Both the position numbers and the translations under genes were made by a program. A model generated the notes under the pieces. The model was not told where the DNA came from. It ran no database searches and worked only from the letters and a program-made list of their open reading frames with translations. From assembly GCA_034440615.1 (NCBI GenBank), contig JAOTOM010004555.1:248001-312000 (forward strand): DNA of 64,000 nucleotides. Reading direction: 5' to 3'. Source of the stretch: Ashinkailepas kermadecensis. Taxonomy: Eukaryota; Arthropoda; Thecostraca; Neolepadidae. This document shows positions 49,101 through 63,619 of this stretch, piece by piece. How positions within the stretch are numbered: position 1 is the stretch's first letter; the number at the start of each line of letters is the position of its first letter.

Positions 49101-49267
49101 GAGTTTTGCGTTACAAATGTGATGAAATTGGAGAAAACCCAAGCTTTTCCTAGGGTAAAGCTGACTGGAGCAAGTCCCAAGAGTGGAGGGGACAAATTAG
49201 GCCTTATCCAACATTGTGAGTGAGGTATGTCTCTCCCGGAACCGGTTAACGTTACACCCATGCCGAA
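46162..49267. other. Intergenic stretch; includes dispersed repeat copy B
   Basis: 46690-46840 resembles 8495-8640 (see the entry for copy A). 47850-48540 is a serine/proline-coding, very decayed repeat around CCCAGCTTCAAG-like words; its 197-codon frame (47944-48537) has no recognised motif and is not called. The rest is unique. Confidence 0.45.
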
Positions 49268-49575
49268 CGTAACCTAGGGATGTTGAATAGTCTAAAATGT
49301 TGGGTCGCTTACGACCTAGGGATGTTTGACCAGTAAACACCTACAGATGTTCGATCAGGTATGTTGGGTAAAAACGGGATCTTAATTCACGTGAAGCCTA
49401 GGATGTTGGATCGCGTGAAACATAGTGTGTTGGATCGCGCAAAGCCTACGCATGGTGGACGTATGAAACCTCCGGATGTTAGACGCGTGACACCTCCGAA
49501 TGTTGGATCATGTGAAACGCACGGATGTTCGGTCGTGAAAAAACCGACGGATGCTGGATCGCATAAATGCTCTCA
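49268..49575. repeat. Degenerate minisatellite, about 27-30-bp unit
   Basis: About ten diverged copies around GGATGTTGGATCGCGTGAAA then CCT. Spacing varies and several units are damaged, so this is an old array. Confidence 0.75.
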
Positions 49576-51780
49576 CTTAATTTGGCCGTAAAGTGTGGGC
49601 TTCAAACATGAAGGAATCTCTCCATGTTACCGGTGTGGCATATGGGTTACAGACATCGCCCGTCATGCTGTGGTCTACAAGCGACAGCCACCCGCCTGGA
49701 AAGTTTGGATCGCGAAGGACGTTCATGATTCCGGAGATATTGCCTTGTACCCGGTATACGACAGAGGTCCTGGAGTTGCCGTGGGTATTGAATATGTTGG
49801 GATGTCATTACTTTATGTTTCTTTTCTTTTCTGAACAAGCAACCTACAACAAATTTCCAGGACGGACCACGCTAGCACTATAACAGCGTTCCTGGTCCTG
49901 CCATTCGAGGCACCTGGTCGCCAGATGTGTCAGCGGAACGGGCGTCTGCTCACCTGTACCTCCTGCCACTGCACTGTGTTCCCTCTGGACCGCGCTAACC
50001 AACAGCACTCCGCACCACCAAATTCCCACGCACCAACAATGCCCGCCGGCAGTGCGATGTTGGCCGTCGCCTCAGCAGACTTCTCACACCAGCACGAGCC
50101 ACTGCACCCGACCACGCTCAGCCGGCAAATGTAACTGAGCCCGTGGCCCTCCCCCTGCACACCCGCCTGCCATCCCCCTCCCCGCCCCCTCTCCTCTCGC
50201 ACTCCAGATGTCACAGCGGCCGAGCCGACGCGGAGAGCTCGGAGGCGGCAGTCAAGGTCGAAGGTCGCTGAGTCGAACTTCATCGGAGACGTGGGAAACG
50301 AAGTCGCGGCAAGCTCAACGGGAAGACAAATCTGGTAGGTGGAGGAAAGGCCCTCTGGCAGGCCAATGTCTACCACGGGCGTACGGGAACGTTGGCGTAC
50401 CTGTGCATTCCCAGGAAGTAAGACCGCACGTGGGTGAAGTAAACTCCAATTTATTATAAACCAGAGTTCAATTTTGCACGAGGACGCACCACAGGATTAT
50501 AACCAGGCCCATATTTTGCAAGATGGGCCCGGACCGGGCAGAACTGGGCATGGTGTTTTTTCATTGTTTTTAATGGATTGTTTTTTCGTTTGATGGTCAA
50601 TGGTCATATACTAAGTACGTACAAGTTGAACACACTGGTCAGTGGCGACGTCGGCGGCAGACAACCGGAGACATTTACAGCTGTTTGCCGCGTTCCAGCG
50701 CCGGACGCGAGCCTCAGACAGTTTCTGTGGCTGCTGTTCGGCCTTCCGGTGGCTACTTTTTTACAAATTGAATACTGTGAGTGTCATGGACGAGGATGTT
50801 AGTGAGTAAATTGTGCTTTCCGTTGTTGTAATATACCTTGCACTGCAATCCAAATAAATGCAAAAGATGGTATACCTGATTCACGTGCTTTTGGGGGGGG
50901 GGGGAGGAAGGAGGCTCATGCTACCAATGGAGTCTGCTCAGGGGTGGAATTTTGTGCACCTTTGGTGTTGCTAATGCAGCACCAATTGACAAGTTTAACA
51001 TTAGGCCTTTGTTTTATGAAATGGATTAACTTAAAATTTGGCTTCGCAACACAAATAATTTTGGTAAGTGGATTCTTTCTATGCAACACCCATACGATTA
51101 ATGATGAGCATGGTCAAAGTTGGGGTCGTACTCCCTTAACCCCCATCCCCGCTCGTTTCCTGCGCCCTTGCCCCTTACCCTGTTAGAAATGAGCAGTTTT
51201 TAACAGTTCAGTTTTTGGTACTCTTTTCAGCTCTTTAACATGAGGATGTATTCCTCTGCTTCCCCTTTATCATAACCTCGTTACCACGTCCTCCATACGA
51301 AACTATTACTATTGACGTGCAAAAGTCGGTATTATTGGCGATCAAGGTAAAATTGTATTTTTGGGGTTTTTATAATACAGTGTATTTTAACGTGAAAAGG
51401 ACGATGCGACCACTCATTTTTTCTGCAAATGATTATTTTTCAGTTGGCAAACAAACACACGATCATAATCTTCACTCTATATATATAGCCCATCGCGTAT
51501 ATTTATCCGTACCTGGTGTGTCACAGACGTCATAAAGAAGAAATTCAACACTTCATGCACTCGTCTCAATACTCTTTGACATCGAATACCTTATGTTTCT
51601 GGCTAAATTCCATATTTATTCCGACAAGGAATATTTGCAGCCAGACGCGTCCGTGACTTTCTATCAAAGCCGGAGGTTCCTTGCGATGCTGTTAATGTTA
51701 ACGGCAGCGCTAACAATGTTCGCCTAGATTTGATGACGTCGTGGTCGAATAGTTTGTTTGGAGTGATTCTGGTTTTTCCG
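49576..51780. other. Intergenic stretch, no gene seen
   Basis: Unique sequence. There is a G run at 50890-50901. No coding motif is recognised. Confidence 0.5.
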
Positions 51781-51804
51781 GTTAGGTTAGGTTAGGTTAG
51801 GTTA
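51781..51804. repeat. Interstitial telomere-type run (GGTTA)n
   Basis: Between four and five perfect units of GTTAG/GGTTA, the pentamer of arthropod TTAGG telomeres. Too short to be a telomere; it is an internal stretch. Confidence 0.8.
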
Positions 51805-54202
51805 TTTTTTTCCTATGATTTGTCTATACATACGTCATTTTTCAATTATCGACTGAGCAGAAAAGTCAGTACACAAACCAGACGCAGCCCCGCGCAAGAT
51901 ACGCCACGTATCAGTGCAAGATTAGCTTCGCCGTATACCGGTCGCGTTCCAGTATCTCACATAATATTTAAGCCGTCTTTTGAGGACAATCACGTAAGTT
52001 TATAATTTATCTGACAACACGGTGTCGTTCCCAGTGAGGTTATTTGCTCAAATTGTTCCAAGGTCTGCCAGGATTTGTTTTTTTAAGGAATTCCAGGGCC
52101 GCGAAATTCATAATCTTCGTATCGAAGCATCGACGCTTTATAAGCCACAGTCCGAACGCCGTGCCGGTCAGTCCGACACCATCGATGTACAAACAGACGA
52201 GCCACAGCCCGGACGATCCCATTAAGGTATGTAAATGTTTGCAGCGTCAACTCATAAAATACCGTCAATATCGTAGCACATTTCCTGCGTATCGTGCATA
52301 TGACGTCATCAATTGTATCGACCGCCGTTGACTTAAAGGTAATCATTTGCGGAGAAAATGAATGGTCGCATCGTCTTAACCACGTCAAAAAGCATTGTAT
52401 TTTTTTAAAAATCAAAAGAATCAAATTTTACATTGATCTCAAAATTTACCCAAGAGCCTTTCTTGTAGTGAGCTAGTAACAAATATCTAGGAATTAATGC
52501 TATCTTAGTACTGCCGTGAGTAGTACCACTTGAGTCAATTAGTACTGCAGCTGATCATTTGTGGCGCAATAAACAAGTACCTGAGACGCTTCATGGCGCA
52601 TTGGATAGATGACGTCAGCCTGCTAGTATGACGTTGGCAGAATGAAACGTGACGTCAGAGTCTGTCGCCGCCTGCTACTTTCTGCCGCCGCCTGATAATT
52701 TCTGCCGCTGCCTGGCAATTTCTGCCGCCGACGTCGCGAACGTCGGGTCTGCCGAAGAAAGATTCGGCCGGAATTCTGCCACGTGTAAGCAGGTCTTAAT
52801 TCTTGCAATATGGTATGTATGTCGGCATTATCTGCACAGGCAGGCAGGTAGGTTCCTTCCTAGCATCTAAGTTGAATTAATAAAATTAGTTGACTTGCTC
52901 ATTAATTGAAATTCACAACGGTAACAAAAAGTTTGATGATAAGATTATGCTCACCTGCATGTTTGCACAAAAATAAATTAACATTAGTCCTATGGTAATG
53001 TATGGAAGGAATGGATTTAAAATGTATTTTCGTAACACCAATCATGTTGCAATAACTCCATCGATATTATCTGATTATTTCTGCCTACCTCGATACTTAT
53101 CCACCTATGAATTCACCTGTTTTTGTTATCCTAGCACGTTTAAAGAAAAATCAACATCAATAGCCTACTGTAACTGGAGGCTTCTCAATTTCCAGACAGA
53201 TATAATCGTTCAGGAATCTTCCCCTTCCAGGGCGCAGCTATCATTGAGCTCATAAAGGTGAGTGATCAGAATCCAATAAGATGATCGACAGCTGCTGGTG
53301 TTTGTGCGCTTGACTCTCCTGATTAAAAAAAAAAAATAATTAAGGAACAAAGGCATTGGGGCTGTAGTGAGAATTACACTTACTTGCCGCTGGTAATTTA
53401 TACTTCTCATTATGCCAGGTCTGCTGGCTCTATCTGCTCCATGGTCCATGAGAGCAAAAATCCTTGGCAAATCCCGCTAAGGTGGTGTTAACATGACGCT
53501 CATAGCATCACACCCAAGATGACGCCCACGGTTGCGTCACGCCAATATCTTGCGTATCCAAAGAATCATGCACATCAAAACATGCTGACAATATCCCAAC
53601 TAGGATGAACAGCAAACGGACTTGTGGATTGGAAAGCAATTCGAAAACAATATTAGATTTGATACGATTGTTTATTCCATTTGATGCTGACATAACATGA
53701 CCAAAATTTGATTAGCTAACTCAAGGCAGCTGATGGCATTTGTTGGGATGATTTGCCAATCGACGTTTAGTTATCAGTGCACCCACTGCGGGTCGTATCG
53801 TAGTTCAAACGTGTCCCTGGATGTAGCATATGATAAGTGCAAATAATGTGTTTCATGTCATTGTAAAATGATCAATGGAAAGAAGACCAGTCACTTGACT
53901 GCATTATTTAAATTTTACGAAGTTGAGTTCATTGGCAGGGTTAACACAGGCGGGCACTGGATTTTTGTCATCGAGAACATGGTCCCTTCCGGGAAACTAT
54001 CCTCTCTTTTTCTTGCTGGGACGTTCAATGGAGTGTTCGACAATGACTGCAAACTTACTAATATATCACGAAATGATCAAAGCTCACTAGAATGTACAAA
54101 AGGCAGTCCCTGAGGTTCTAAATAGTAAGGAATTAATCCTCTACTCATTGGATGAACCAGACAATTCCCTCTCTATATCCACGATTCCAGAATACAATGT
54201 CC
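51805..54202. other. Intergenic stretch with a 20-bp quadruplet
   Basis: 52657-52735 holds about four copies of TTTCTGCCGCCGCCTGATAA. Otherwise AT-rich unique DNA with short frames. No gene is seen. Confidence 0.55.
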
Positions 54203-54669
54203 ACCGTGTTCACTGGCGGATCCAGGGGGGGGGGGCATTCCGGCCATGCGCTTCAAAGGGGAGGCCATAGTGTCTTTTGCCCCCCCCCCCACAAACCAAC
54301 AAAAGTAAACTGAATTAAAATGCAGTAACCTTTGCTGAGGTTAAAAAATAGCGTTCCGGGTGAAATAATCTCCAATTTTACAGGTATTTTGTTATAATTG
54401 TTTGGATGCACAATATGGTAGCATAGTAGATTCTGACACATCGAGGGTTCTATGCTGTTGAAGTTCTGCTTACAGCAAGAGATGACGAAATCAGCAGTTT
54501 CATTATTCCTTCGTCAGATAGGTTCATGAAGTTTGTTTAGCCAGTAACGGACAAGCGGAACCAGTGAGCCATATTTCGAAAGCGGAATTTGAACAGGATG
54601 TTTTGTGCGAGTGACCAGTTGAGCCCAGTTGAGCAGCATGTTTCGTATGTTGGTGTTGGGGTTGCTAAG

Positions 54670-54722
54670 ATGAAGAGACAGGCTACATTGACTGATTTTT
54701 TCAAGAAGAATAGCAAGAGGAG
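54670..54722 (+). pseudogene. hAT/ZMYM-type transposase first exon, remnant
   Basis: From an ATG at 54670 the frame reads MKRQATLTDFFKKNSKR, the basic K-R-x-x-TL-x-FF start seen in TTF/BED-type hAT transposases and their domesticated relatives. AG|GTATGT at 54721-54728 is a good splice-donor match, so this would be exon 1 with the rest spliced downstream. Only this exon is left; the DDE/hATC parts are missing and a MITE sits 11 bp past the donor. The family assignment rests on a short motif plus the enclosing inverted ends and 8-bp duplication. Confidence 0.45.
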
Positions 54723-54733
54723 GTATGTATTTA

Positions 54734-55041
54734 CACTGGCGGATCCAGGGAGGGGCCATTCCGGCCATGCCCCCCCCCCCCCCGAAGCGCTTAAAAAGGG
54801 GGGGGGGGCATAGCGTATTTTGGCCCCCCGAAACCAACAGATGTCAACTAAATTAAAATGCAGTAACCTTTGCCGAAGTTAAAAAATAGCGTCTGGATGA
54901 AAGAATCTCCAATCTTAAAGTTTAAAAAAAATAATTGTTTGTAAGCCAATATGGTAGCATAGTAGATTCTAACACACATCGAGGGTTCCATGCTCTAAGT
55001 TCTGCTTACAGCAAGAGTTGACAAAATCGGATCCGCCAGTG
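54734..55041. mobile_element. 308-bp MITE with perfect 13-bp inverted ends
   Basis: CACTGGCGGATCC (54734-54746) and GGATCCGCCAGTG (55029-55041) are exact inverted copies. The first roughly 270 bp are homologous to the left part of the enclosing element (54211-54480): both have AAATGCAGTAACCTTTGC, GTTAAAAAATAGCGT and ATATGGTAGCATAGTAGATT. It therefore looks like a deletion derivative of the same family that inserted into its relative. Flanking octamers TGTATTTA and TGTACACG agree only at the first four bases, so the duplication is decayed or absent. Long C and G runs lie at 54768-54783 and 54799-54808. Confidence 0.8.
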
Positions 55042-55403
55042 TGTACACGTGCATGAACGTTGACGTGGTACAAGACGTTGAACGAGAACGTGAACGTTTT
55101 GGTAAACGAGAACAAAAATCCGGTAACATAGAAACGGTGGAGGTAGGCTGGGGCCCCTACACAGGAAATTATGTTGTCAATTTTTTTTATTCTTCAAATG
55201 GGCCCCTTTGCCAAATATTGGTCGAAATCCGGTGCTTTTAACCAAAAATAGCGGGAGAAGGGGCACCCTCCAAATCCGTTCGACCCCTCCCCTGATGTAA
55301 TTCCTAGGTACGCCACTGGGGGAGGGGGAGGGGAGGGGCTGACGCCGAAAACCGAAAGTTGCCCCCCCCAAACCGGTGGGCTAGATCCGCCAGTAACCCT
55401 GTT

Positions 55404-56155
55404 TGAAGTTGAATGTGTTATCCCAGGTATTATGTTTCTGAGAGTTGCAGAAGCGGAATTGCATGCAGATAGCTTGCATTCATTTTTACGTTTCAGCCAT
55501 TTTTTACATTACTTCAGTGACGTACTGAATCTGTTTAGTCACTTAGATATGACGTATCCTACGACATGTGAAAACCGTCATACTACTACTATAATTTTCC
55601 AAAATTATACCACGACTCTTAACGTGATAATTTCCATCCCAAAGGTATATTTCAATTTCATTGCGCTGAAATAACCAACGCCTCTATGTTTGCTTTTTGG
55701 CGTTTTCCACCTCTATCTTTGCGTTTTTTATTCCGCTTTGGAAGCCACAAATGTCCCGCCGAATCAAGAGGCCACCCGGAGTTCTATGTCTGCAAAGCAA
55801 AATCTGTTTCCCCATCTGCTTACGTGCATTTGCCGTCGTCACCATTAATCCAAAATTCATACAGCAAACCGCACTGCATCACATTGCTATTAAAACACGC
55901 GCATACCCACCCATCATATCCCTGCAACCAGCTAACGAATAACCATAGCCTTGAAGGAGGAAGCCACACACACCGCGTCGCTGCCTCCAAATGCCCTCCG
56001 GCTGTCCGAGCGCCAGGTGATTGCGAGCGCACCGACGCCTCGGGCGGTGCGGTGGCCGCCCGGTTGCGCCCACCTCCTGTTTGTTTATCGTTAGTCAGAG
56101 AGGGGGTGCGTGCCGGCGGCGACCACGAGGTGTGCCGAGCCACGTCATATCAACA
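55404..56155. other. Intergenic stretch, no gene seen
   Basis: Unique sequence. Just left of it, at 55301-55316, ATTCCTAGGTACGCCACTG resembles another DNA-transposon terminus inside the hAT-like remnant. No gene is supported. Confidence 0.4.
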
Positions 56156-56890
56156 CGTCCGGCCGTGACGGCAGGAAGTCGCACAGTATATCCCGACATG
56201 TGGCGCTGCCGCCACGAGCACCGCACGGTGATCGTCCGGCCGTGACGGTAGGAAGTCGCACAGTATATCCCGACATGTGGCGCTGCCGCCACGAGCACCG
56301 CACGGTGATCGTCCGGCCGTGACGGTAGGAAGTCGCACAGTATATCCCGACATGTGGCGCTGCCGCCACCAGCACCGCACGGTGATCGTCCGGCCGTGAC
56401 GGCGGAAGTCGCACAGTATATCCCGACATGTTGCGCTGTCGCCACCAGCACCGCACGATGATCGTCCGGCCGTGACGGTAGGAAGTCGCACAGTATATCC
56501 CGACATGTGGCGCTGCCGCCACCAGCACCGCACGGTGATCGTCCGGCCGTGACGGCAGGAAGTCGCACAGTATATCCCGACATGTGGCGCTGCCGCCACG
56601 AGCACCGCACGGCCATCGTCCGGCCGTGACGGTAGGAAGTCGCACAGTATATCCCGACATGTGGCGCTGCCGCCACCGGCACCGCTATGTCCCTATATCC
56701 GCATTGCAATGTCCGGCCGGACGTAGGAAGTCCACAGTATATCCCGACATGTGGCGCTGCCGCGCACCGCACGTATCGCGGCGATCCAAGATATCGAATG
56801 GGTGCCGCCACGGCCATCGTCCGGCCGTGACGGTAGGAAGTCGCACAGTATATCCCGACATGTGGCGCTGCCGCCACCAGCACCGCACGT
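56156..56890. repeat. Minisatellite, 77-bp unit
   Basis: About nine copies of a 77-bp unit containing ATCGTCCGGCCGTGACGGTA, then GGAAGTCGCACAGTATATCC, then CGACATGTGGCGCTGCCGCC (units at 56231, 56308 and onward). Two units near 56690-56810 are rearranged. Minus-strand frames stay open by chance. Confidence 0.96.
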
Positions 56891-57904
56891 CGATCGCATG
56901 AACTGACTGTCGGGCTCTATTAGCCGGCTTCAGAGGGGCCAATAAGCACCGGGATGCAATGTCGATGACTTCGACTCGTATGAAAGCAGTGCCATTGGAT
57001 TATCTGTAATTTATCTACATGTTTGAAATGTTTAAATAGCTTCACGTCTAAAGCAATAAATTCAATGTAAAACGTAATCAATGTCTTCAAATATTCAAAT
57101 AAAAAAACACTGATTCGCAGAAACAACTCGCCAATCTCGCCACATCTGGCCCATGGAATAGAAATTGCAGGCTGTCGGATGTGAAATCAATTTCCAATTG
57201 TATTGCTAGAAAATATTTAGTATAGGGAAGGAAATGTCGGTACGTGTGCTGAGGATGCATACGTCATCCTTTTCAAGTTGTATTTTAAGGATGTGAAGTG
57301 CCCTTATTTTTTAGAAATATGAAAATACATCACTTCCACATGGAATGATTCCATCTTGACGGTCACAACAATGTGAAATTGTTACACTTTTACAAGCGAG
57401 TTATATACAATTCGAATGCTGCACATCATACGTGGCTCCGTCCATACGTGTTGTTCGTGTGGTATTAGTACCTAAATGAGGTCGCGTGAGAATGACATTC
57501 ACTGGCTGCGGAAAGTAGAGTTGTAGGGGCTGTGGGAGATATTTTTTAAAGTTAATTCTTTCCAGTCAACATAATGCTGATGTCCAATGTCATTTAAAGC
57601 CGGCTTTGCACCATAGCGTCTCATACGTTCTGATGCGCCTGCGAAAATTAGGCCCCCCCCCCCCCCCCCCACCCCAGGTGATGTCAGAAGGGTTGTAATA
57701 CAATGCATTCCTTGTGCAGTGGCTTTTGCAGCAGGTTGAATCCTGTGCATGGAGGCAGGTGTCGCAGTCGTTTTCGGATAGGAGAGGGACAAGTGGTTTA
57801 TATAGATTCTTTAGATGCATGCCGTTCACCTGTCGCCAGGTCAAGCATCGCTGACGCCGGCCGTGCCGATCAGCCCGCCAGACTATGTGACGGCGTCACC
57901 AGCC
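56891..57904. other. Intergenic stretch, no gene seen
   Basis: AT-rich. A C run of about 18 bases lies at 57653-57670. No gene is seen. Confidence 0.5.
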
Positions 57905-58815
57905 TGCTGACCAGGCAGCAGCGTCACCAGCCCGTCAGACCAGGCAGCAGCGTCACCAGCCCGTCAGACCAGGCAGCAGCGTCACCAGCCCGTCAGACCA
58001 GGCAGCAGCGTCACCAGCCCGTCAGACCAGGCAGCAGCGTCACCAGCCCGTCAGACCAGCCCGTCAGACCAGGCAGCAGCGTCACCAGCCCGTCAGACCA
58101 GGCAGCAGCGTCACCAGCCCGTCAGACCAGGCAGCAGCGTCACCAGCCCGTCAGACCAGGCAGCAGCGTCACCAGTCCGTCAGACCAGGCAGCAGCGTCA
58201 CCAGCCCGTCAGACCAGGCAGCAGCGTCACCAGCCCGTCAGACCAGGCAGCAGCGTCACCAGTCCGTCAGACCAGGCAACAGCGTCACCAGTCCGTCAGA
58301 CCAGGCAGCAGCGTCACCAGCCCGTCAGACCAGGCAACAGCGTCACCAGTCCGTCAGACCAGGCAACAGCGTCACCAGCCCGTCAGACCAGGCAGCAGCG
58401 TCACCAGCCCGTCAGACCAGCCCGTCAGACCAGCCCGTCAGACCAGGCGGCAGCGTCACCAGTCCGTCAGACCAGGCAGCAGCGTCACCAGCCCGTCAGA
58501 CCAGGCAACAGCGTCACCAGTCCGTCAGACCAGGCAGCAGCGTCACCAGCCCGTCAGACCAGGCAACAGCGTCACCAGCCCGTCAGACCAGGCAGCAGCG
58601 TCACCAGCCCGTCAGACCAGGCGGCAGCGTCACCAACCCGTCAGACCAGGCAGCAGCGTCACCAGCCCGTCAGACCAGGCAGCAGCGTCACCAGCCCGTC
58701 AGACCAGGCAGCAGCGTCACCAGCCTGCTGACCAGGCAGCAGCGTCACCAGCCCGTCAGACCAGGCAGCAGCGTCACCAGCCCGTCAGACCAGGCAGCAG
58801 CGCCACCAACCCTGT
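57905..58815. repeat. Minisatellite, 29-bp unit, about 31 copies
   Basis: About 31 copies of CAGGCAGCAGCGTCACCAGC then CCGTCAGAC. Variants are CAGGCAACAG, CCAGTCCGTC, and short units repeating CAGCCCGTCAGAC at 58054-58066 and 58413-58440. The 342-codon plus frame across it rotates phase per unit and is not a gene. Confidence 0.97.
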
Positions 58816-61726
<2,911 letters not shown>

Positions 61727-61955
61727 AACTATGTATCTCTCTTTCTCTCCTTCTTACTCTTCTCCTCGTTCACCCCTAGTCTCCCTGTGTGTGATCATCT
61801 CTCCATTTTTCACCTCTGACTACTTTGATGTCTACTACTTTGCTGAAGCGTGTGCACGTCGCTCCACTAATCTGACTTTCTTCATATGACAAAACCTCCT
61901 CAGCTACTACGTACGGTTTGTCATAGGAAGAAAGTCACAAGCTTCAAGGGAAACC

Positions 61956-62268
61956 TTAGACACCCCAGAAGCGTGTTACGAGGATCAACAGAGTACCTTC
62001 GGCCAGCACAACAGCTCCCTTCGGCACAGCGGCACCAACATAGCCAACAGCACTAACAAGGGCAACAGCGTCGCTCATAGCAGCATTGCTCTGTGCAGAA
62101 CCACCAAGAGCATCAGTTCCACAATGGGCAGGAGCACCGCCGATAACAACAGCATCCTTCAAGTCGTCAAACCTGACCGGGACGTCAGGACCACTGAAGC
62201 GCCGGATGTATGCTATCGTTTGTTTGCCGTTTATTTTGTCGTCAAATGGTCTGTCGTTTATTCTGACC
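61956..62268 (-). CDS. Exon-like open segment, unrecognised
   Basis: On the minus strand an open segment of about 103 codons runs from 62268 down to a TAA at 61958-61956. Its left end lies just after TTACTAG, which can serve as a 3' splice site; no ATG is present there, and an in-frame TGA lies a few codons further upstream. Codons are strongly biased to GCT, GTT and GGT, giving a G-non-N pattern typical of coding DNA. The translation contains RINDRPFDDKINGKQT, then PVRFDDLKDAVVIGG, then an Ala/Gly/Val-rich C-terminal third ending RFWGV. No family is recognised. It could be a terminal exon of a host gene or a piece of an unnamed element. Confidence 0.35.
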
Positions 62269-62279
62269 CTAGTAAGCAC

Positions 62280-63520
62280 GCTTCAAACCGCTTGTTGGTC
62301 TCACGTGAACTCGGTGCTCGGCAAGCCTACACAGCTGGCATCGGAGCTGCAGGATCTGGCTGATCAGGGATGTAGGATCACAAGATCAGGGGGTGAGGTG
62401 CTCAGCCCTGGGTCCATCAACCTAGGGTACCCCAAATACCAATTTTCTCCCCGGATTTGGGTCACCATATTTTGGCGTCGTTAAAAAAAACATCAATTTC
62501 AGAAATATGATTTTCTTTTTCCCAGTTTTCCACGAACGTAACCTTAGCCTTTCCGGGGACAAAATATTCAGTAAATGGTTAATCGGAAAACTAGTACCGA
62601 ATATGGAGAACCCATTTAGGGCCGAAATGACTTTTCCCCGTTCGCTTCGAATTGTGCCTAATTTCGGTATTGTGTTATGATATTTAGATATGTTAGCTCC
62701 AATTTATGTCGATCAAAACGGATTAAGGGCAGCACGAAAAGACAACATGTAACTAGCAAACTCCACATTGCGATCAGTGCTAAATGACCAGTGTGATCAT
62801 CGATTTGAGAAAACTTAGAATAGGATTGCTTATGCTATTTCAATTTATCAAAGAGGAAAATCACCACCAATACCAAAGAATACGAAGAACCGCGAGAACA
62901 TCGCTACCACTCAGTAGAACTGTTGGGCAGTCTTACACCTACCTAGTCTGAACACGAGTACTAGGTACGTCGTACTCGACATTTATCCTGCATTGCTTGA
63001 ATATTTCATGGGTTTGACTTCCAAAGTTGGAGGGGCTGGCTGCCATGTTGGGGGGGGGGGGGGGCTGAGCTGCAAGTTCGGGGGCTGCAGCCGTCCCAAC
63101 TGAACGGGATCCTACAACCTTGTGGTTGATGATCGTGTGTGCTTCGTGGTGCGTGGCTTCGTCGATGCGGGGTTTCCGTGGTGGGGGAGAGGTAATTAGG
63201 CTGCTCGCTGCTTTTCGCTTCAATGGAATTGTACATCTCTCAGTAACCGGTAAATTTATATTGCAGGCCAATGTCACAAGTGGCCATGGCCTCTCGTGCG
63301 CGAGCTACACACACTCGTCGGACAGTTTGTACTACAACTTCTGTCCATGGTCTGCCTGTTAACCTGAGATCCAGATAAAATCACTATAAGCAGACACAAA
63401 ACCCATCAAACACACCCGTAGATGCGCAGGTGTTGCACGTGCTTGATTACGGCCCGGGTTTCGATTCTTGCACAAAACGTAGGACGAACATGCTTGCGAA
63501 AAGTGGAAGTAGGGATTGAG
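62280..63520. other. Intergenic stretch, no gene seen
   Basis: AT-rich. A G run of about 15 bases lies at 63049-63063. No gene is supported. Confidence 0.45.
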
Positions 63521-63619
63521 CGTGCGCTCTATGCGCTCAGATGGCGGTATGTTAAGGATGTTAAGCGCAACAACGGTCACATGGCGACGAGTCAACTATC
63601 CGGCGACTCAACACGGAAT

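Larger units (their letters stand above)
54211..55395 (+). mobile_element. hAT-like DNA transposon remnant with 8-bp target duplication
   Basis: The left end is CACTGGCGGATCC at 54211-54223 and the right end is AGATCCGCCAGTA at 55383-55395, an 11-of-13 inverted match. Immediately outside are ACCGTGTT (54203-54210) and ACCCTGTT (55396-55403), agreeing at 7 of 8 positions. An 8-bp duplication is the hallmark of hAT elements. Inside lies a transposase-like N-terminal exon and, after it, a nested MITE. At about 1.2 kb including the 0.3-kb insertion, the element is far too short for a full hAT transposase, so it is an internally deleted copy. Confidence 0.65.

Noticed and set aside
57703..58731. 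342-codon plus-strand frame
   Set aside because: 29-bp array read through; no domain.
5671..58815. CRISPR array
   Set aside because: The arrays are direct tandem repeats with no unique spacers between units, in DNA with eukaryotic mobile elements.
63440..63480. tRNA-like word GGGTTTCGATTC
   Set aside because: No A box and no pairing stems at the required distances.
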